A stretch of DNA of 36,180 nt from Anaeroplasma sp. (GCA_022768655.1 JALEQD010000063.1:1-36180), one strand, 5' to 3'. Shown: positions 1-9,120, numbered from the stretch's first letter. Made by a program: numbers and translations. The notes: generated by a model from the letters alone, not told the origin.

Positions 1-522
1 CACTAAATCATGGCCTAAGGCTTTATATTCAATCTTAGTTGAATAGCTACAATTTTTACAATAATCGTATTCGTTATGCCCGTCTTCTTCACAGCTACGA
101 TTCTTTTTTTCTACATGAACTAACTCGTGAGGCAATGCAGAAATAATTTTTATAGTTGAATAATCACATCTACTACATTTTTCATGTGCTTCATATCCTT
201 CACTTGCACAGGTTGGTGCTTTAGAATCTACATGCTGTAAATCATGACCTAAGGCTTCTATATCTTCATCAATTTTATAGCCACATGAGCATGATTTAGT
301 TTTTTTTCCTAATTCTGTACAGGTAGGTGCCTTAGTTTCTTCCCATTCTGAAAATTTATGTAAGGCTTCACTTTTTATTTTACCGCAATCACATATATAA
401 TAATGTGAATCAGCATTATATTCCATTTTATATGTATGTAAATGAAATTTGCCTATGTCGCAGCTTACAAGTAAAAAGCAAAAGAAAATTCCAATTAATA
501 AAATAGAAAATCTTTTTTTCAT
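1..522 (-). CDS. Lipoprotein with repeated cysteine (CxxC) modules, 3' end cut by window edge
   Basis: An open frame runs from ATG at 522 to the left edge (174 codons), so the C-terminus is missing. The N-terminus is a lipoprotein signal: MKKR, a hydrophobic stretch, then the lipobox LVSC with Cys near residue 21, implying an anchor on the outer face of the membrane. The rest is about three copies of a 37-39 residue unit of the form A-L-x-H-D/E-L, then K-A-P-T-C, then C-x-x-C-x-Y-S-T. The paired cysteines could bind metal or form disulfides. Such short Cys/His-rich repeats occur in uncharacterised Firmicute surface proteins; no function is assigned. The ribosome site GGTGAG lies 5 nt before ATG. 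It follows galK by 43 bp with no clear terminator, so co-transcription is possible. Confidence 0.75.
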   Translation of the reverse strand, partial: MKKRFSILLIGIFFCFLLVSCDIGKFHLHTYKMEYNADSHYYICDCGKIKSEALHKFSEWEETKAPTCTELGKKTKSCSCGYKIDEDIEALGHDLQHVDSKAPTCASEGYEAHEKCSRCDYSTIKIISALPHELVHVEKKNRSCEEDGHNEYDYCKNCSYSTKIEYKALGHDLV

Positions 523-565
523 ATTTCTCACCAGCCTTTACAAAAATTTTAATGCAAAAAATATT

Positions 566-1735
566 TTAAATCTCTTTTACGTGATATGAGCCTTCATTTC
601 TAACAGATATTTTGTGAACATTATTTTCACCAAAAATTTTAACCATTTGCTTGATATATTCTTCTACACAAGCATTACTAATAAATACTAAAATAGTACC
701 CTCAAATCCACCACCATGAATTCTAAAGGCTCCATCATGCACATATTTTTTAGATACTGCTAGGGCTAAATTAATATTTTGTGTTAAGCTTCCAGGAACA
801 CATGTGTTTTGTAAAAACATATATGAGCTTTCTCCTGATTCCTTTACAGCGTTTAAAAATGCATCTTTATCACAATTTTTTAAGGCATTAAAGCCTGATT
901 CAACAGTCTTATTTTCATTATAGAAATGAATTGCACGAAGAATTGCTCTATCATTAACATGATTTCTTAATTCCTTAATTGAATCATAGAATATTTTTTC
1001 ATCAACCTCTGATAAGGTATTTTTTCCAAAATATTTAGCGACACTTTTCATTTCCTGTGGAATTGATGCGTAAGCATCAGTTAAATTACTATGAGATCCA
1101 CCTGTATTTACTAATACTAATGAATATCCTTCTAAATTAAAATCCAAATGTGTAACAGTTGGATTATCAATTTTAGAAAAATCAATTTTATTTATTCCAC
1201 CAAATGCTACACCACATTGGTCTAATAATCCACAAGGCTTTCCAAAATAAATATGCTCAGCAAATTGCGAAGCTATTGCCATATCAAAGCGATTCATTGA
1301 ATCATTATTATAATAATAATTTTCAATTTCAGCAATTAAGCATTCAAATGCTGCAGAAGATGATATTCCAGAGCCTGCTGGCAAAATTGAATTTACATAG
1401 GCTGTAAATCCACCAACCTTATAGCCTAAATCCATCATTTTAACTAATACACCTTTTATGATAGCTTTATTTGTTCCTTCTTCTTCCTTCTTTTTTTCTA
1501 AATCAGTTAAATCAAATTTTATTTCTTCATATCCTTCTGAATATAAATGAATACTCTTAGATTTTTTTGTTGCCGCAAGTAAATCTAAATTAACTGCACC
1601 AACAATAACCTTACCGTGATTATGATCAGTATGATTTCCTAAAATTTCTATTCTACCTGATGATGAAAATAAATCTTTAGCATCATCATTAAAATAATTT
1701 TTATAATCAATAATTATTTTTTTTGATCTATCCAT
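566..1735 (-). CDS. galK: Galactokinase
   Basis: Phosphorylates D-galactose with ATP to galactose 1-phosphate, the first committed step of the Leloir pathway, in the cytoplasm. The 389 residues match the usual length. All GHMP-kinase landmarks are visible: the galactokinase signature GRIEILGNHTDHNHG (27-41), the ATP-binding loop LPAGSGISSSAA (about 118-129), the catalytic aspartate in CGLLDQ (D172), and the C-terminal glycine-rich GGGFEGT. The signature reads EILGNHTDHN where many relatives have NLIGEHTDYN, a conservative variant. GGAG lies about 8 nt before the ATG. The gene follows galT by 26 bp and is the third gene of the beta-galactosidase-galT-galK operon. Confidence 0.95.
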   Translation of the reverse strand: MDRSKKIIIDYKNYFNDDAKDLFSSSGRIEILGNHTDHNHGKVIVGAVNLDLLAATKKSKSIHLYSEGYEEIKFDLTDLEKKKEEEGTNKAIIKGVLVKMMDLGYKVGGFTAYVNSILPAGSGISSSAAFECLIAEIENYYYNNDSMNRFDMAIASQFAEHIYFGKPCGLLDQCGVAFGGINKIDFSKIDNPTVTHLDFNLEGYSLVLVNTGGSHSNLTDAYASIPQEMKSVAKYFGKNTLSEVDEKIFYDSIKELRNHVNDRAILRAIHFYNENKTVESGFNALKNCDKDAFLNAVKESGESSYMFLQNTCVPGSLTQNINLALAVSKKYVHDGAFRIHGGGFEGTILVFISNACVEEYIKQMVKIFGENNVHKISVRNEGSYHVKEI

Positions 1736-1761
1736 ATATAAATCTCCTATTTATCAAGTGA

Positions 1762-3261
1762 TTAAAATTCAATAGATTTTAAAAATCTATATGCATGTTC
1801 ATTTCCCTTTGAATCATTTTTAAATACTGCTGTATTTTCTAATATATTTTTACAAACATTATTTATATAATTTTTAATTTCTTCCTTTGGATTTGCAGGA
1901 TGTAATTTTTGTAATGATAAAATCATATCATTATGAACTCTCATATCCTCATTTTCAAGATAGAATTTTTCTAAATCATAATTATCATCGACAATTAATT
2001 CTTCCATTTTCTTGCATTGTCTTTGAAGTCTTCCTGGCAAAATGAATAAGCCCATCGCTTCTATTAATCCAATACCTTCCTTTTTGATATTGTGATATTC
2101 TTTATGTGCATGGAAAATACCATCAGGATATTTTTCATCACAACGATTATTTCTTAATATTGCATAAGCTATATATTCATCATTTACTTTCCTTAGAATT
2201 GGAGTTATTGTGTTATGAGGTGTATTATTTGTATGAGATAAAATATCACATTCAATATCATCATAATCCTTCCATTTAATTCTAAGCTTATCCATTGCGT
2301 CAATTATAGATTCCTTATCATGTGATTTGATACATACACATGAATTAAACCAATCCAAATAGCTAACCTTAATATTAGGATTATTTGTCTTAATTTCAAA
2401 TCTATCCTTAGAATACATTAGAGGCATTAGATGAATACCACCCTGATAATGCTCATGTGATAAAATAGAACCACCCACTATTGGTAAATCAGCATTTGAA
2501 CCAATGAAATATTCTGGAATTAAATCGACAAAGTCAGCATGTCTTTTAAATGTTTCTCTTGATATCTTCATTGGAGTATGCTCATCATTAATAATTATTA
2601 CATGTTCATCATAGTAACAATATGGTGAATATTGCATAAAGAATCCTTCATTATTTAGCTTCATTGGAATAATTCTAATATTTTGTCTTGCTGGATGGGT
2701 AGCTGTACCTTTAAAGCCTAGGTTTTCTCTACATAATAGGCATTTAGGATACTTAATATCTGATTTAGACTGAAGTAATGCTTTTGCAATATCCTTATTA
2801 TTTTTTTCAGGCTTAGATAAATTTATAGTTATTTCTATGAAATTATCAGGCATTTGGTATTTCCACATTATATTTTTATCTATTGCGGTTTTTTGAATAT
2901 AATTATTTTTTATTTGTAAATTATATATATAATCTAAAGCCTTCTTTTTATCATCATTTTGTCTTAGGCTTAAGAAATTTTTGTATACAACAGATGGTGA
3001 TGGTGTAATCATTCCCATTATTTCTGTAGCTATTCTTTCCTTATCAGGTCTATCGCCTAATAATGAATAAAGCTCATTAATTAAATAGTCTGGAACCTCT
3101 AAAGAATCAATTAATTTTTTGGAAGGTTCATTTGTTGATGGAAAATCCTCATTAAATTTATTTAATAAAAGATTTTCTAAATAAATCATATCCATTTCAT
3201 CAACGCCTAAATGCTTATAGGCATAATATGCAAAATTTTTTGCTAAATCCTTATAATCCAT
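1762..3261 (-). CDS. galT: Galactose-1-phosphate uridylyltransferase, class II
   Basis: Exchanges UMP between UDP-glucose and galactose 1-phosphate, giving UDP-galactose and glucose 1-phosphate. The length (499 residues) and the active-site block GGSILSHEHYQGG identify the long Gram-positive class II GalT, not the short E. coli type; the HEHYQ motif lies at about residues 269-273. An HPARQ motif and a CLLC pair come earlier. A longer frame opens at 3282 but has no ribosome site. The ATG at 3261 has TTGGAG 7 nt upstream, directly after the stop of the preceding galactosidase (3275), so 3261 is chosen. UDP-glucose 4-epimerase, needed to close the cycle, is not in this window. Confidence 0.95.
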   Translation of the reverse strand: MDYKDLAKNFAYYAYKHLGVDEMDMIYLENLLLNKFNEDFPSTNEPSKKLIDSLEVPDYLINELYSLLGDRPDKERIATEIMGMITPSPSVVYKNFLSLRQNDDKKKALDYIYNLQIKNNYIQKTAIDKNIMWKYQMPDNFIEITINLSKPEKNNKDIAKALLQSKSDIKYPKCLLCRENLGFKGTATHPARQNIRIIPMKLNNEGFFMQYSPYCYYDEHVIIINDEHTPMKISRETFKRHADFVDLIPEYFIGSNADLPIVGGSILSHEHYQGGIHLMPLMYSKDRFEIKTNNPNIKVSYLDWFNSCVCIKSHDKESIIDAMDKLRIKWKDYDDIECDILSHTNNTPHNTITPILRKVNDEYIAYAILRNNRCDEKYPDGIFHAHKEYHNIKKEGIGLIEAMGLFILPGRLQRQCKKMEELIVDDNYDLEKFYLENEDMRVHNDMILSLQKLHPANPKEEIKNYINNVCKNILENTAVFKNDSKGNEHAYRFLKSIEF

Positions 3262-3274
3262 AACATTCTCCAAA

Positions 3275-5584
3275 TTAATCATTTACTATTTCAAGCATAA
3301 CCTTCATATTTCCATATCTATTAGAATGGATTGTTACCATTTCTTTACCAGATAGGACCTTCGATTTTACCCAAAAGCTTCTTACTCCGCCAATTAATGA
3401 AATAATAGTATCTCCTATTACCTCAAGACCATTTGATACTTCAATAGAAAAGCTATCAAATGCATAATCAACTCTATGACCATAATTACCAATTGCTTCT
3501 AAGTCAATCTTACATGTATCATAGCTTCTTTTTGTGTGTAAAATATGTGTTGATTGTCTAATTTCAATATGATCTAAATGCTGAGCACCAACCATAATAT
3601 TTTTCACTTCTTTACCACTAATATATCCAATGAAATTATATGGAGTAGGATGTGATCCCCAATTTGCAACATATTTTCCATAATATTTCCATGCATCATC
3701 AATATCTTCTTTTGAATACTTAGATGTAACTTCTTCTCTATCATTTATTCCATCATATTCAAGCATTAATTTGATACATTGCTTTAAATGATCTGATCTA
3801 TCCTTAGTTAATCCTTCAACATCTGTTAGGATATTTCCTAATAAATCCTCAACCTTTATTGCTCCACCACATGGACCAAATAAATTGTTATATGTATCAA
3901 CTAAAATACCATTATGATACATCTCTACTTTTTCACAATTTGTCATAATTGAGATGTATCTTAAATATCCACCATTATGCTCACCAATATTTAGGTTTGA
4001 TGTAACCTCCAAAAATGGCTCACGACCAAATGTCATATATGGATAAGCAGCATATTTTATATTTCTAAAAATATCTAAAACACCATGATAGCAAATTAAA
4101 TCTCCACTACCAAAATCTAGATGCGTATTGTAATCTGCAAAGCACCAGCCAAATGCACCTAAAATCAAATCATCATTTGCACATTTTTTCAAAACCTCTG
4201 TATGAATTAATGCATGATCTGTTCTTCTAATCTCATTATCAAAGGATTTTGTAGGAAACATATGTCCACCATATTCTGATACCAAATATGGTTTATTAGA
4301 TTTAGTAACCTCATCCTTATTTCTAAGAGCTATTCCTTTATTAGTACAAATAAAATCATTATATGTATAAACATCCTCTAAAAGCTCAGAATCTCTAATA
4401 CACCTTACTCCGCCTGTCATACGATATGGATCAGTTTTATGTGCCATTTCATTTGTTTTAGTGTAAAAATCATGATAATCACCTGATTCATTGATTCTCA
4501 CACCCCATAAAATAATAGATGGGTGATTTCTATCACGCATGATCATATCATAAACATTATTAATTGCGATATTTTGCCAATTTTCATCTCCAACAAATTG
4601 CCAACCTGGAATTTCTTCAAAAACTAACAATCCAAGCTCATCACAGGCCCTTAAAAAATCTGGGGATTGAGGATAATGTGATGTTCTTACAGCATTAAGC
4701 TTTAATACATTTTTCATCATTTGAGCATCCTCAATTTGTGCTCTATGTGGCATTGCATAACCAACATATGGATATGATTGATGTCTATTTAGTCCTCTTA
4801 TTTTTATTTTTTTATCATTTAAGAAAAATCCATTTTCTCTAAATTCTATTGTTCTAAAGCCCACCTTATCAGTAATGCTATCTAAAACATTACCATCATC
4901 ATCGATTAAATCAAGTTTCATTGTATATAGGTGGGGATTATCTATATCCCAAAGCTTAACATTAGATAATAAACCACTAATTACATCGCCATTTTTCACT
5001 CTTTTTCCAAATGTTGATGCACCATCAGTAAATGTTACATTTATATAGCATGCCTCATCTTTTGATAATGTGTAATCGATGAAGTATTCATTTTTAGTAT
5101 TATGCATATAATAACTACTTATATGTAGTGGATTTAATATATCCAAATATACATCACGATATACACCACCAAAGCATAAATAATCAACGACAAAACCAAA
5201 TGGTGGTTGATTTATTTCGTTTGAATCAACAACAAGTGTAATTTCATTTTTTCCTAGTCTTGCAAATTTGTTTAATTCAACCTTAAATTGAGTGTATCCA
5301 CATTTTTGAATATGAGCTAGACTTCCATTAACATAAACCTTTGTTAAATGACCTACTCCTTCAAAAACTAATTTATAAATTTTTGATAAATCATCAATAT
5401 CAATAAATTTTTTATATGTGCTAATTTTATTTGAAATTGTTGATGAAAAATTAGATAGTGGAACCTCCTGATTTGTATGTGGAATATTTACAATATCAAA
5501 GCCATCTAGATTTCCTAAATTAAGATCCACATCATCATAATTTGGCTTAAAATACCAATCATAATTTTGATAAATATTACGCAT
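3275..5584 (-). CDS. Glycoside hydrolase family 2 beta-galactosidase
   Basis: Likely cytoplasmic beta-galactosidase (769 residues, no signal peptide). The GH2 order is visible: N-terminal jelly-roll with a substrate-loop segment (about 1-150), Ig-like domain (about 155-255), then the TIM barrel. The barrel holds NRHQSYPYVG, VRTSHYPQS, the acid/base region NHPSIILWGVRINES (Glu of NES) and the nucleophile region YLVSEYGG (Glu of SEY). About 200 further residues follow the barrel. Substrate is inferred from the galT and galK genes that follow; GH2 also includes glucuronidases and mannosidases, so specificity is not proven. A frame opens at 5638, but ATG 5584 has a near-perfect ribosome site AAAGGGAGG 6-7 nt upstream and is chosen. 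First gene of the gal operon. Confidence 0.88.
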   Translation of the reverse strand: MRNIYQNYDWYFKPNYDDVDLNLGNLDGFDIVNIPHTNQEVPLSNFSSTISNKISTYKKFIDIDDLSKIYKLVFEGVGHLTKVYVNGSLAHIQKCGYTQFKVELNKFARLGKNEITLVVDSNEINQPPFGFVVDYLCFGGVYRDVYLDILNPLHISSYYMHNTKNEYFIDYTLSKDEACYINVTFTDGASTFGKRVKNGDVISGLLSNVKLWDIDNPHLYTMKLDLIDDDGNVLDSITDKVGFRTIEFRENGFFLNDKKIKIRGLNRHQSYPYVGYAMPHRAQIEDAQMMKNVLKLNAVRTSHYPQSPDFLRACDELGLLVFEEIPGWQFVGDENWQNIAINNVYDMIMRDRNHPSIILWGVRINESGDYHDFYTKTNEMAHKTDPYRMTGGVRCIRDSELLEDVYTYNDFICTNKGIALRNKDEVTKSNKPYLVSEYGGHMFPTKSFDNEIRRTDHALIHTEVLKKCANDDLILGAFGWCFADYNTHLDFGSGDLICYHGVLDIFRNIKYAAYPYMTFGREPFLEVTSNLNIGEHNGGYLRYISIMTNCEKVEMYHNGILVDTYNNLFGPCGGAIKVEDLLGNILTDVEGLTKDRSDHLKQCIKLMLEYDGINDREEVTSKYSKEDIDDAWKYYGKYVANWGSHPTPYNFIGYISGKEVKNIMVGAQHLDHIEIRQSTHILHTKRSYDTCKIDLEAIGNYGHRVDYAFDSFSIEVSNGLEVIGDTIISLIGGVRSFWVKSKVLSGKEMVTIHSNRYGNMKVMLEIVND

Positions 5585-5638
5585 AAAAGTCCTCCCTTTA
5601 TTATAAAATTTTAAATAGAATTGTGCTTTACATATCAT

Positions 5639-5667
5639 ATTATACTATAGAAAAACCCAAAATAAAA
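5639..5667 (-). promoter_or_regulatory. Candidate promoter of the beta-galactosidase-galT-galK operon
   Basis: On the minus strand a perfect -10 TATAAT lies at 5644-5639, about 55 nt before the galactosidase start. The -35 position with a 17-bp spacer (5667-5662) reads TTTTAT, which is weak, so an activator may be needed. It begins directly after the terminator of the upstream ROK gene, which makes the gal operon a separate transcription unit. No palindromic operator was identified. Confidence 0.5.
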
Positions 5668-5694
5668 GAAAAAAGCCGTTAATAAACGACTTTT
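5661..5694 (-). terminator. Rho-independent terminator after the ROK kinase gene
   Basis: Minus-strand hairpin: arms 5694-5685 and 5680-5671 (10 bp, AAAAGTCGTT with AACGGCTTTT, one G-U pair), 4-nt loop, followed by TTCTTTTATT. It lies 13 bp after the stop of the ROK gene and separates it from the gal operon. Confidence 0.75.
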
Positions 5695-5706
5695 ATTTAT
5701 AATTTA

Positions 5707-6591
5707 TTATAAATAGGCAGCGCCTAACATACCAGCCTTATTTCCTAATCTAGCTAGTTTAATTTTTGTATCAACAAGAGCGAAATGACAATATTTTTTA
5801 TAATATTTAACTATACTATCTATTAATATTTGACCACAAGCTGCAACACCACCACCAATATAAAATACATCAACATCAGTTGTACACGCTATATTCGCAA
5901 TACCTCTTGCTAGATACTTACTAACCTCATCAAAAACAAATGAGCATAATGGATCATTTTCCTTAGCCTTATCAAATACATCCTTAGCTGTAAAATCATC
6001 TTCCTTAAGTGATGTTTCATAATCTCTATAATATGTTTTAGCAAGTCTTACAATTCCAGTTGCTGAAGCAACAGTTTCTAAACATCCCTTTAACCCACAA
6101 GAGCATAAAAATTCATGCTTATGATCAATATACATATGGCCTATTTCAGCACAAGCACTATGAGCACCATCTAACACCTTACCATTTAAGACAAAGCCTC
6201 CACCTACACCTGTACCTAATGTAATCATATAGCTAGATTCTGGCTTTTCATCATCACACAATGCTTCTCCTAATGCTGCAGCATTTGCATCATTACAGCT
6301 TTTTATTTTAATATTTGGAAAATAATTACTTACCTTTTTTGCAAGATCAAAATTAGTTATTCCAATATTTGGCATATTAATAATGAAATTATCCTTAACA
6401 ACTCCAGGAATACCAAAGCCTATTGCTTCAATTTCTATATTATTGTTTTTCTGATAATCAGAAATTGATTTACATACATCATCAAATAAAGTATCCTTTG
6501 TTGTTTCAATTTGATATGAATGCTTAATTTCATAATTATCGATAAAGCCAATTTTTACTGTTGTACCACCTACATCAACACCAATTCTCAT
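5707..6591 (-). CDS. glk: ROK-family sugar kinase, probable glucokinase
   Basis: Likely phosphorylates glucose to glucose 6-phosphate, for example the glucose released by the neighbouring beta-galactosidase. The 294-residue protein opens with the ROK phosphate-binding motif GVDVGGTTVK, has LGTGVGGG in the middle, and carries the zinc-binding ROK signature as H-x3-C-S-C-G-x2-G-C-L-E, where the His and three Cys hold zinc. There is no N-terminal DNA-binding domain, so this is a kinase and not a NagC/XylR-type repressor. ROK enzymes also act on fructose, N-acetylglucosamine or N-acetylmannosamine, so glucose is inferred from context. GAGGT lies 6-7 nt before ATG. It starts 15 bp after the HAD gene, with which it forms an operon, and ends at a strong terminator. 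Confidence 0.85.
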   Translation of the reverse strand: MRIGVDVGGTTVKIGFIDNYEIKHSYQIETTKDTLFDDVCKSISDYQKNNNIEIEAIGFGIPGVVKDNFIINMPNIGITNFDLAKKVSNYFPNIKIKSCNDANAAALGEALCDDEKPESSYMITLGTGVGGGFVLNGKVLDGAHSACAEIGHMYIDHKHEFLCSCGLKGCLETVASATGIVRLAKTYYRDYETSLKEDDFTAKDVFDKAKENDPLCSFVFDEVSKYLARGIANIACTTDVDVFYIGGGVAACGQILIDSIVKYYKKYCHFALVDTKIKLARLGNKAGMLGAAYL

Positions 6592-6606
6592 TTTTTTTAC
6601 CTCTTT

Positions 6607-7281
6607 CTATAATAAATTATTTATTTCATCATATACCTTTTTCCAATTAAAGCCCTGTAATCCAAGCTTAGGTTGATCCTTTGGAGTAAGATTTGAATGT
6701 ATATAAATAGCCTTAAGACCTAAGGATTTAGCCGCTTTATAATCACACTCATAATCATTACCAATCATAATAGTGTTTGATATACCTAAATTGTATTTTG
6801 ATATAAGAGCATAATAAAAGCTTGATGATGGCTTTTTATATCCATACATTGATGATATAGCAATACCATCAAAATATGGTACTAATTCAAATTTATTTAA
6901 TTCGGGCATAGTAAATGATTCCTGAGCATTTGATAATAAATAAATATTATGTCCATCATCACGCAGCTTAGATAAAAGCTTTTTTACACCTGGATATAAT
7001 CTAATATACTTAGTAGATAATCTTCTAAATTCAGATGCGATAAGCTTAGTAGTATCTAAATCCTGATGAAAAAGCTCTCTAAAAACCTCTAAAATATCTA
7101 TTTCATCTACTTCATTAGAAAGCTTAATGCAATAATCAAAATATTTACGCTTTAATTCTTCTTTTTTGTATGGATGATACTCAAATGTTCTTTTTGAAAA
7201 TGCCTTCCAAAAGCTACCCTTTTCTTCATCAGTATGAATATCAATTAATGTTCCATATAAATCGAATAAAATATTTGCCAT
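6607..7281 (-). CDS. HAD-superfamily hydrolase, subfamily IA (probable phosphatase)
   Basis: Cytoplasmic haloacid-dehalogenase-type phosphatase of 224 residues. Motif I is FDLYGTL (nucleophile Asp at about residue 6, with Tyr where many members have the acid/base Asp), motif II is LLSNAQ, motif III is the Lys of YGYKKP, and motif IV is IGNDYECD. An alpha-helical cap sits between motifs I and II. The Tyr in DLYGT is common in the YjjG/PhoE-like branch of subfamily IA; the substrate cannot be read from sequence. The first ATG (7287) is directly against the ribosome site GGGAG, so the second ATG (7281), 6 nt away, is chosen. It is the first gene of a two-gene unit with the ROK kinase, hinting at a sugar-phosphate or housekeeping substrate. 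Confidence 0.8.
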   Translation of the reverse strand: MANILFDLYGTLIDIHTDEEKGSFWKAFSKRTFEYHPYKKEELKRKYFDYCIKLSNEVDEIDILEVFRELFHQDLDTTKLIASEFRRLSTKYIRLYPGVKKLLSKLRDDGHNIYLLSNAQESFTMPELNKFELVPYFDGIAISSMYGYKKPSSSFYYALISKYNLGISNTIMIGNDYECDYKAAKSLGLKAIYIHSNLTPKDQPKLGLQGFNWKKVYDEINNLL

Positions 7282-7334
7282 AGCCATCTCCCATTTTTTA
7301 TTCTATACTTTTGAATTACCCTACTCTATTTTCA

Positions 7335-7363
7335 ATTATAACATTTTTTTTACATAATAAAAT
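7335..7363 (-). promoter_or_regulatory. Candidate promoter of the HAD-glucokinase unit
   Basis: A perfect -10 TATAAT on the minus strand at 7340-7335 lies about 54 nt before the HAD start. The -35 position at 17 bp reads ATTTTA, a poor match, so this rests mainly on the -10 and its position after the malQ terminator. Confidence 0.45.
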
Positions 7364-7384
7364 AAAATATTACTTAAAAATAAC

Positions 7385-7410
7385 CTAAGCCATAGAAATC
7401 TATGGCTTAG
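7385..7410 (-). terminator. Rho-independent terminator after malQ
   Basis: Perfect 11-bp stem, CTAAGCCATAG (7385-7395) against its complement (7400-7410), with a 4-nt loop. On the minus strand it is followed by GTTATTTTTAAG, a moderate T tract. It lies 21 bp after the malQ stop. Confidence 0.75.
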
Positions 7411-7431
7411 TCAAAGGGAAAAGAATTTTTA

Positions 7432-8928
7432 TTATCTATTATATTTAGTGTTATAGTCTAGTATTCTTTTTGCTAGGCTATCACTAAGATAATCTCTTCT
7501 AATTCTATAGCTCCAATTATCAGTTGATACTGTCGAAGGAAGATTCATTCTAGTACTACTTCCCTGAGCTAAGAAATCTTGAATTGGAATAATACATATA
7601 TTTGCCTTAGATGCAAATGCTAATTCCACTACTGTATTTACTAAATTAGTGACAATGTCATATTTTGCTTCTACATTAAGCACACTACATTCATATTTTA
7701 AATCCTGTATAAATGTTTGTAATTGCTTTTCGCTTAATTCATCAATATAACCCTTTAGTGGCATATTGTCATGAGTGCCTGTATAAACTAAATAATTTTC
7801 AGTATAATTTGATGGCTTATGCTCATTATATATGCTTCCATCAAACGCAAATTCTAATATTTTCATACCAGGATAACCAGTATTTTTCATAAGAGTAATT
7901 ACACCCTCATCAATAACACCTAAATCCTCAGCTACAATATTTAAGCTTAATTTATCCTTAAATAAATCAAATTTAGGACCATCAAGCCATGAACCAATCC
8001 TTGCATTTACATTTCCAGCAGGAATTGCATAAAATCTATCAAAGCCTCTAAAATGATCTATTCTTAAATAATCAAATAACTCAAATGCTTTAGAAATTCT
8101 ATAATTCCAAAACTTATAGCCTGTAGCCTTATGATATTTCCAATCATAAACAGGATTACCCCATAATTGTCCGTCATCAGAAAATGCATCAGGAGGACAT
8201 CCTGCCGCAAATACAATCCTCTTATTCTCATCTAGCATAAATAATTCTGGATGCTTCCAAACCTCAACTGAATCATATGCTACATATAATGGCATATCTC
8301 CCATAATGGAAATACCTTTTTCACATGCATATTTTTTTAAATTTTTCCATTCATTTAAAAATTCAAATTGTGTCCATTGCCAAAATAAAAATTCCTTTGA
8401 ATATTTTACACATATTTCCATTTCAAGATTTTTTGAATATGATTGATATTTTATATCCCATTGATCCCATGAATTATAATTATTTAAAGCTTTAATTGTC
8501 ATAAATAAAGAAAAGTCATCATATTCATGCTTTGCCAAAAAATCTTCAAATTCTTTGTTTTTAGCATTATAATTTGAAAAAGCCTTTTTTAAAACTGATA
8601 CCTTGTTATTAAATAATGCACTATAATCTACTCTATCTTCATTATTACCAAAAAATACTCCTTCATAATCAGCCTTAGCTAATAATCCCTTTTCTTCTAA
8701 AATATCAAAATCTATGAAATAATAATTTAAAGCAGTAGAGCATACTGATTGATATGGTGAATCACCATAATTTGTTGGAACAAGTGGTAGTACCTGCCAT
8801 ATTTTTAAGCCAGCAGATTCCATCCAATCAATAAATTCATAAGCTTCCTTACCCAGAGTACCAACACCATATTTAGTAGGTAATGATGAAATATGAAGTA
8901 ACACTCCTGATTTTCTATTTATATTCAT
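7432..8928 (-). CDS. malQ: 4-alpha-glucanotransferase (amylomaltase)
   Basis: Transfers alpha-1,4-glucan segments between maltodextrins and releases glucose; cytoplasmic, GH77. The 498 residues match the usual length. Visible GH77 landmarks are RKSGVLLHISSLP at the N-terminus, GDSPYQS, GDMPLYVAYDS, GCPPDAFSDDGQLWGNPVYDW, the nucleophile region LRIDHFRGF (Asp), the acid/base AEDLG (Glu), and YTGTHDN with the third carboxylate. A longer frame opens at 8979, but ATG 8928 follows AGGAGTG by 6 nt and places the conserved N-terminus correctly. It has its own terminator and is divergent from the LacI-type regulator. No glycogen or maltodextrin phosphorylase is in the window. Confidence 0.95.
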   Translation of the reverse strand: MNINRKSGVLLHISSLPTKYGVGTLGKEAYEFIDWMESAGLKIWQVLPLVPTNYGDSPYQSVCSTALNYYFIDFDILEEKGLLAKADYEGVFFGNNEDRVDYSALFNNKVSVLKKAFSNYNAKNKEFEDFLAKHEYDDFSLFMTIKALNNYNSWDQWDIKYQSYSKNLEMEICVKYSKEFLFWQWTQFEFLNEWKNLKKYACEKGISIMGDMPLYVAYDSVEVWKHPELFMLDENKRIVFAAGCPPDAFSDDGQLWGNPVYDWKYHKATGYKFWNYRISKAFELFDYLRIDHFRGFDRFYAIPAGNVNARIGSWLDGPKFDLFKDKLSLNIVAEDLGVIDEGVITLMKNTGYPGMKILEFAFDGSIYNEHKPSNYTENYLVYTGTHDNMPLKGYIDELSEKQLQTFIQDLKYECSVLNVEAKYDIVTNLVNTVVELAFASKANICIIPIQDFLAQGSSTRMNLPSTVSTDNWSYRIRRDYLSDSLAKRILDYNTKYNR

Positions 8929-9030
8929 TTTAACACTCCTATGTTCATCGCTCTTTCTATACTTTAATTTTATATACATATAAATAAAAATTCAATATTT
9001 TTCTAAAAAAAATTAAAACTTTAAAAACAC

Positions 9031-9068
9031 ATTATAGTTTTTCGAAATATTTTCGTTTTTTTTCGAAA
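9031..9068. promoter_or_regulatory. Phased TTTCG operator-like repeats and malQ -10 in the malQ/lacI-type intergenic region
   Basis: The divergent malQ-regulator spacer holds two copies of the palindrome TTTCGAAA at 9040-9047 and 9061-9068, exactly 21 bp apart, with TTTCGTTT at 9051 between them. The TTTCG starts at 9040, 9051 and 9061 are thus on one helix face. Palindromes with a central CG are typical LacI-family operators. On the minus strand a TATAAT at 9036-9031 is the best -10 for malQ; its -35 region is replaced by these repeats. A regulator bound here would therefore cover the malQ promoter and sit just upstream of its own promoter. Binding is inferred. Confidence 0.55.
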
Positions 9069-9073
9069 TTGGA

Positions 9074-9102
9074 TTGTCAAAGCTGCTCTTTTGTATTATA
9101 AT
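9074..9102 (+). promoter_or_regulatory. Sigma-A-type promoter of the LacI-family regulator
   Basis: TTGTCA at 9074-9079 and TATAAT at 9097-9102 are separated by 17 bp, close to consensus. The expected start of transcription is near 9109, leaving a leader of about a dozen bases with the ribosome site GAGGTG at 9111. Confidence 0.8.
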
Positions 9103-9120
9103 CTAAAATAGAGGTGAACG

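Noticed and set aside
1204-1407. Plus-strand open frame of 67 codons inside galK
   Set aside because: No ribosome site, low-complexity Q/L/N-rich product, entirely opposite a well-supported galactokinase gene.
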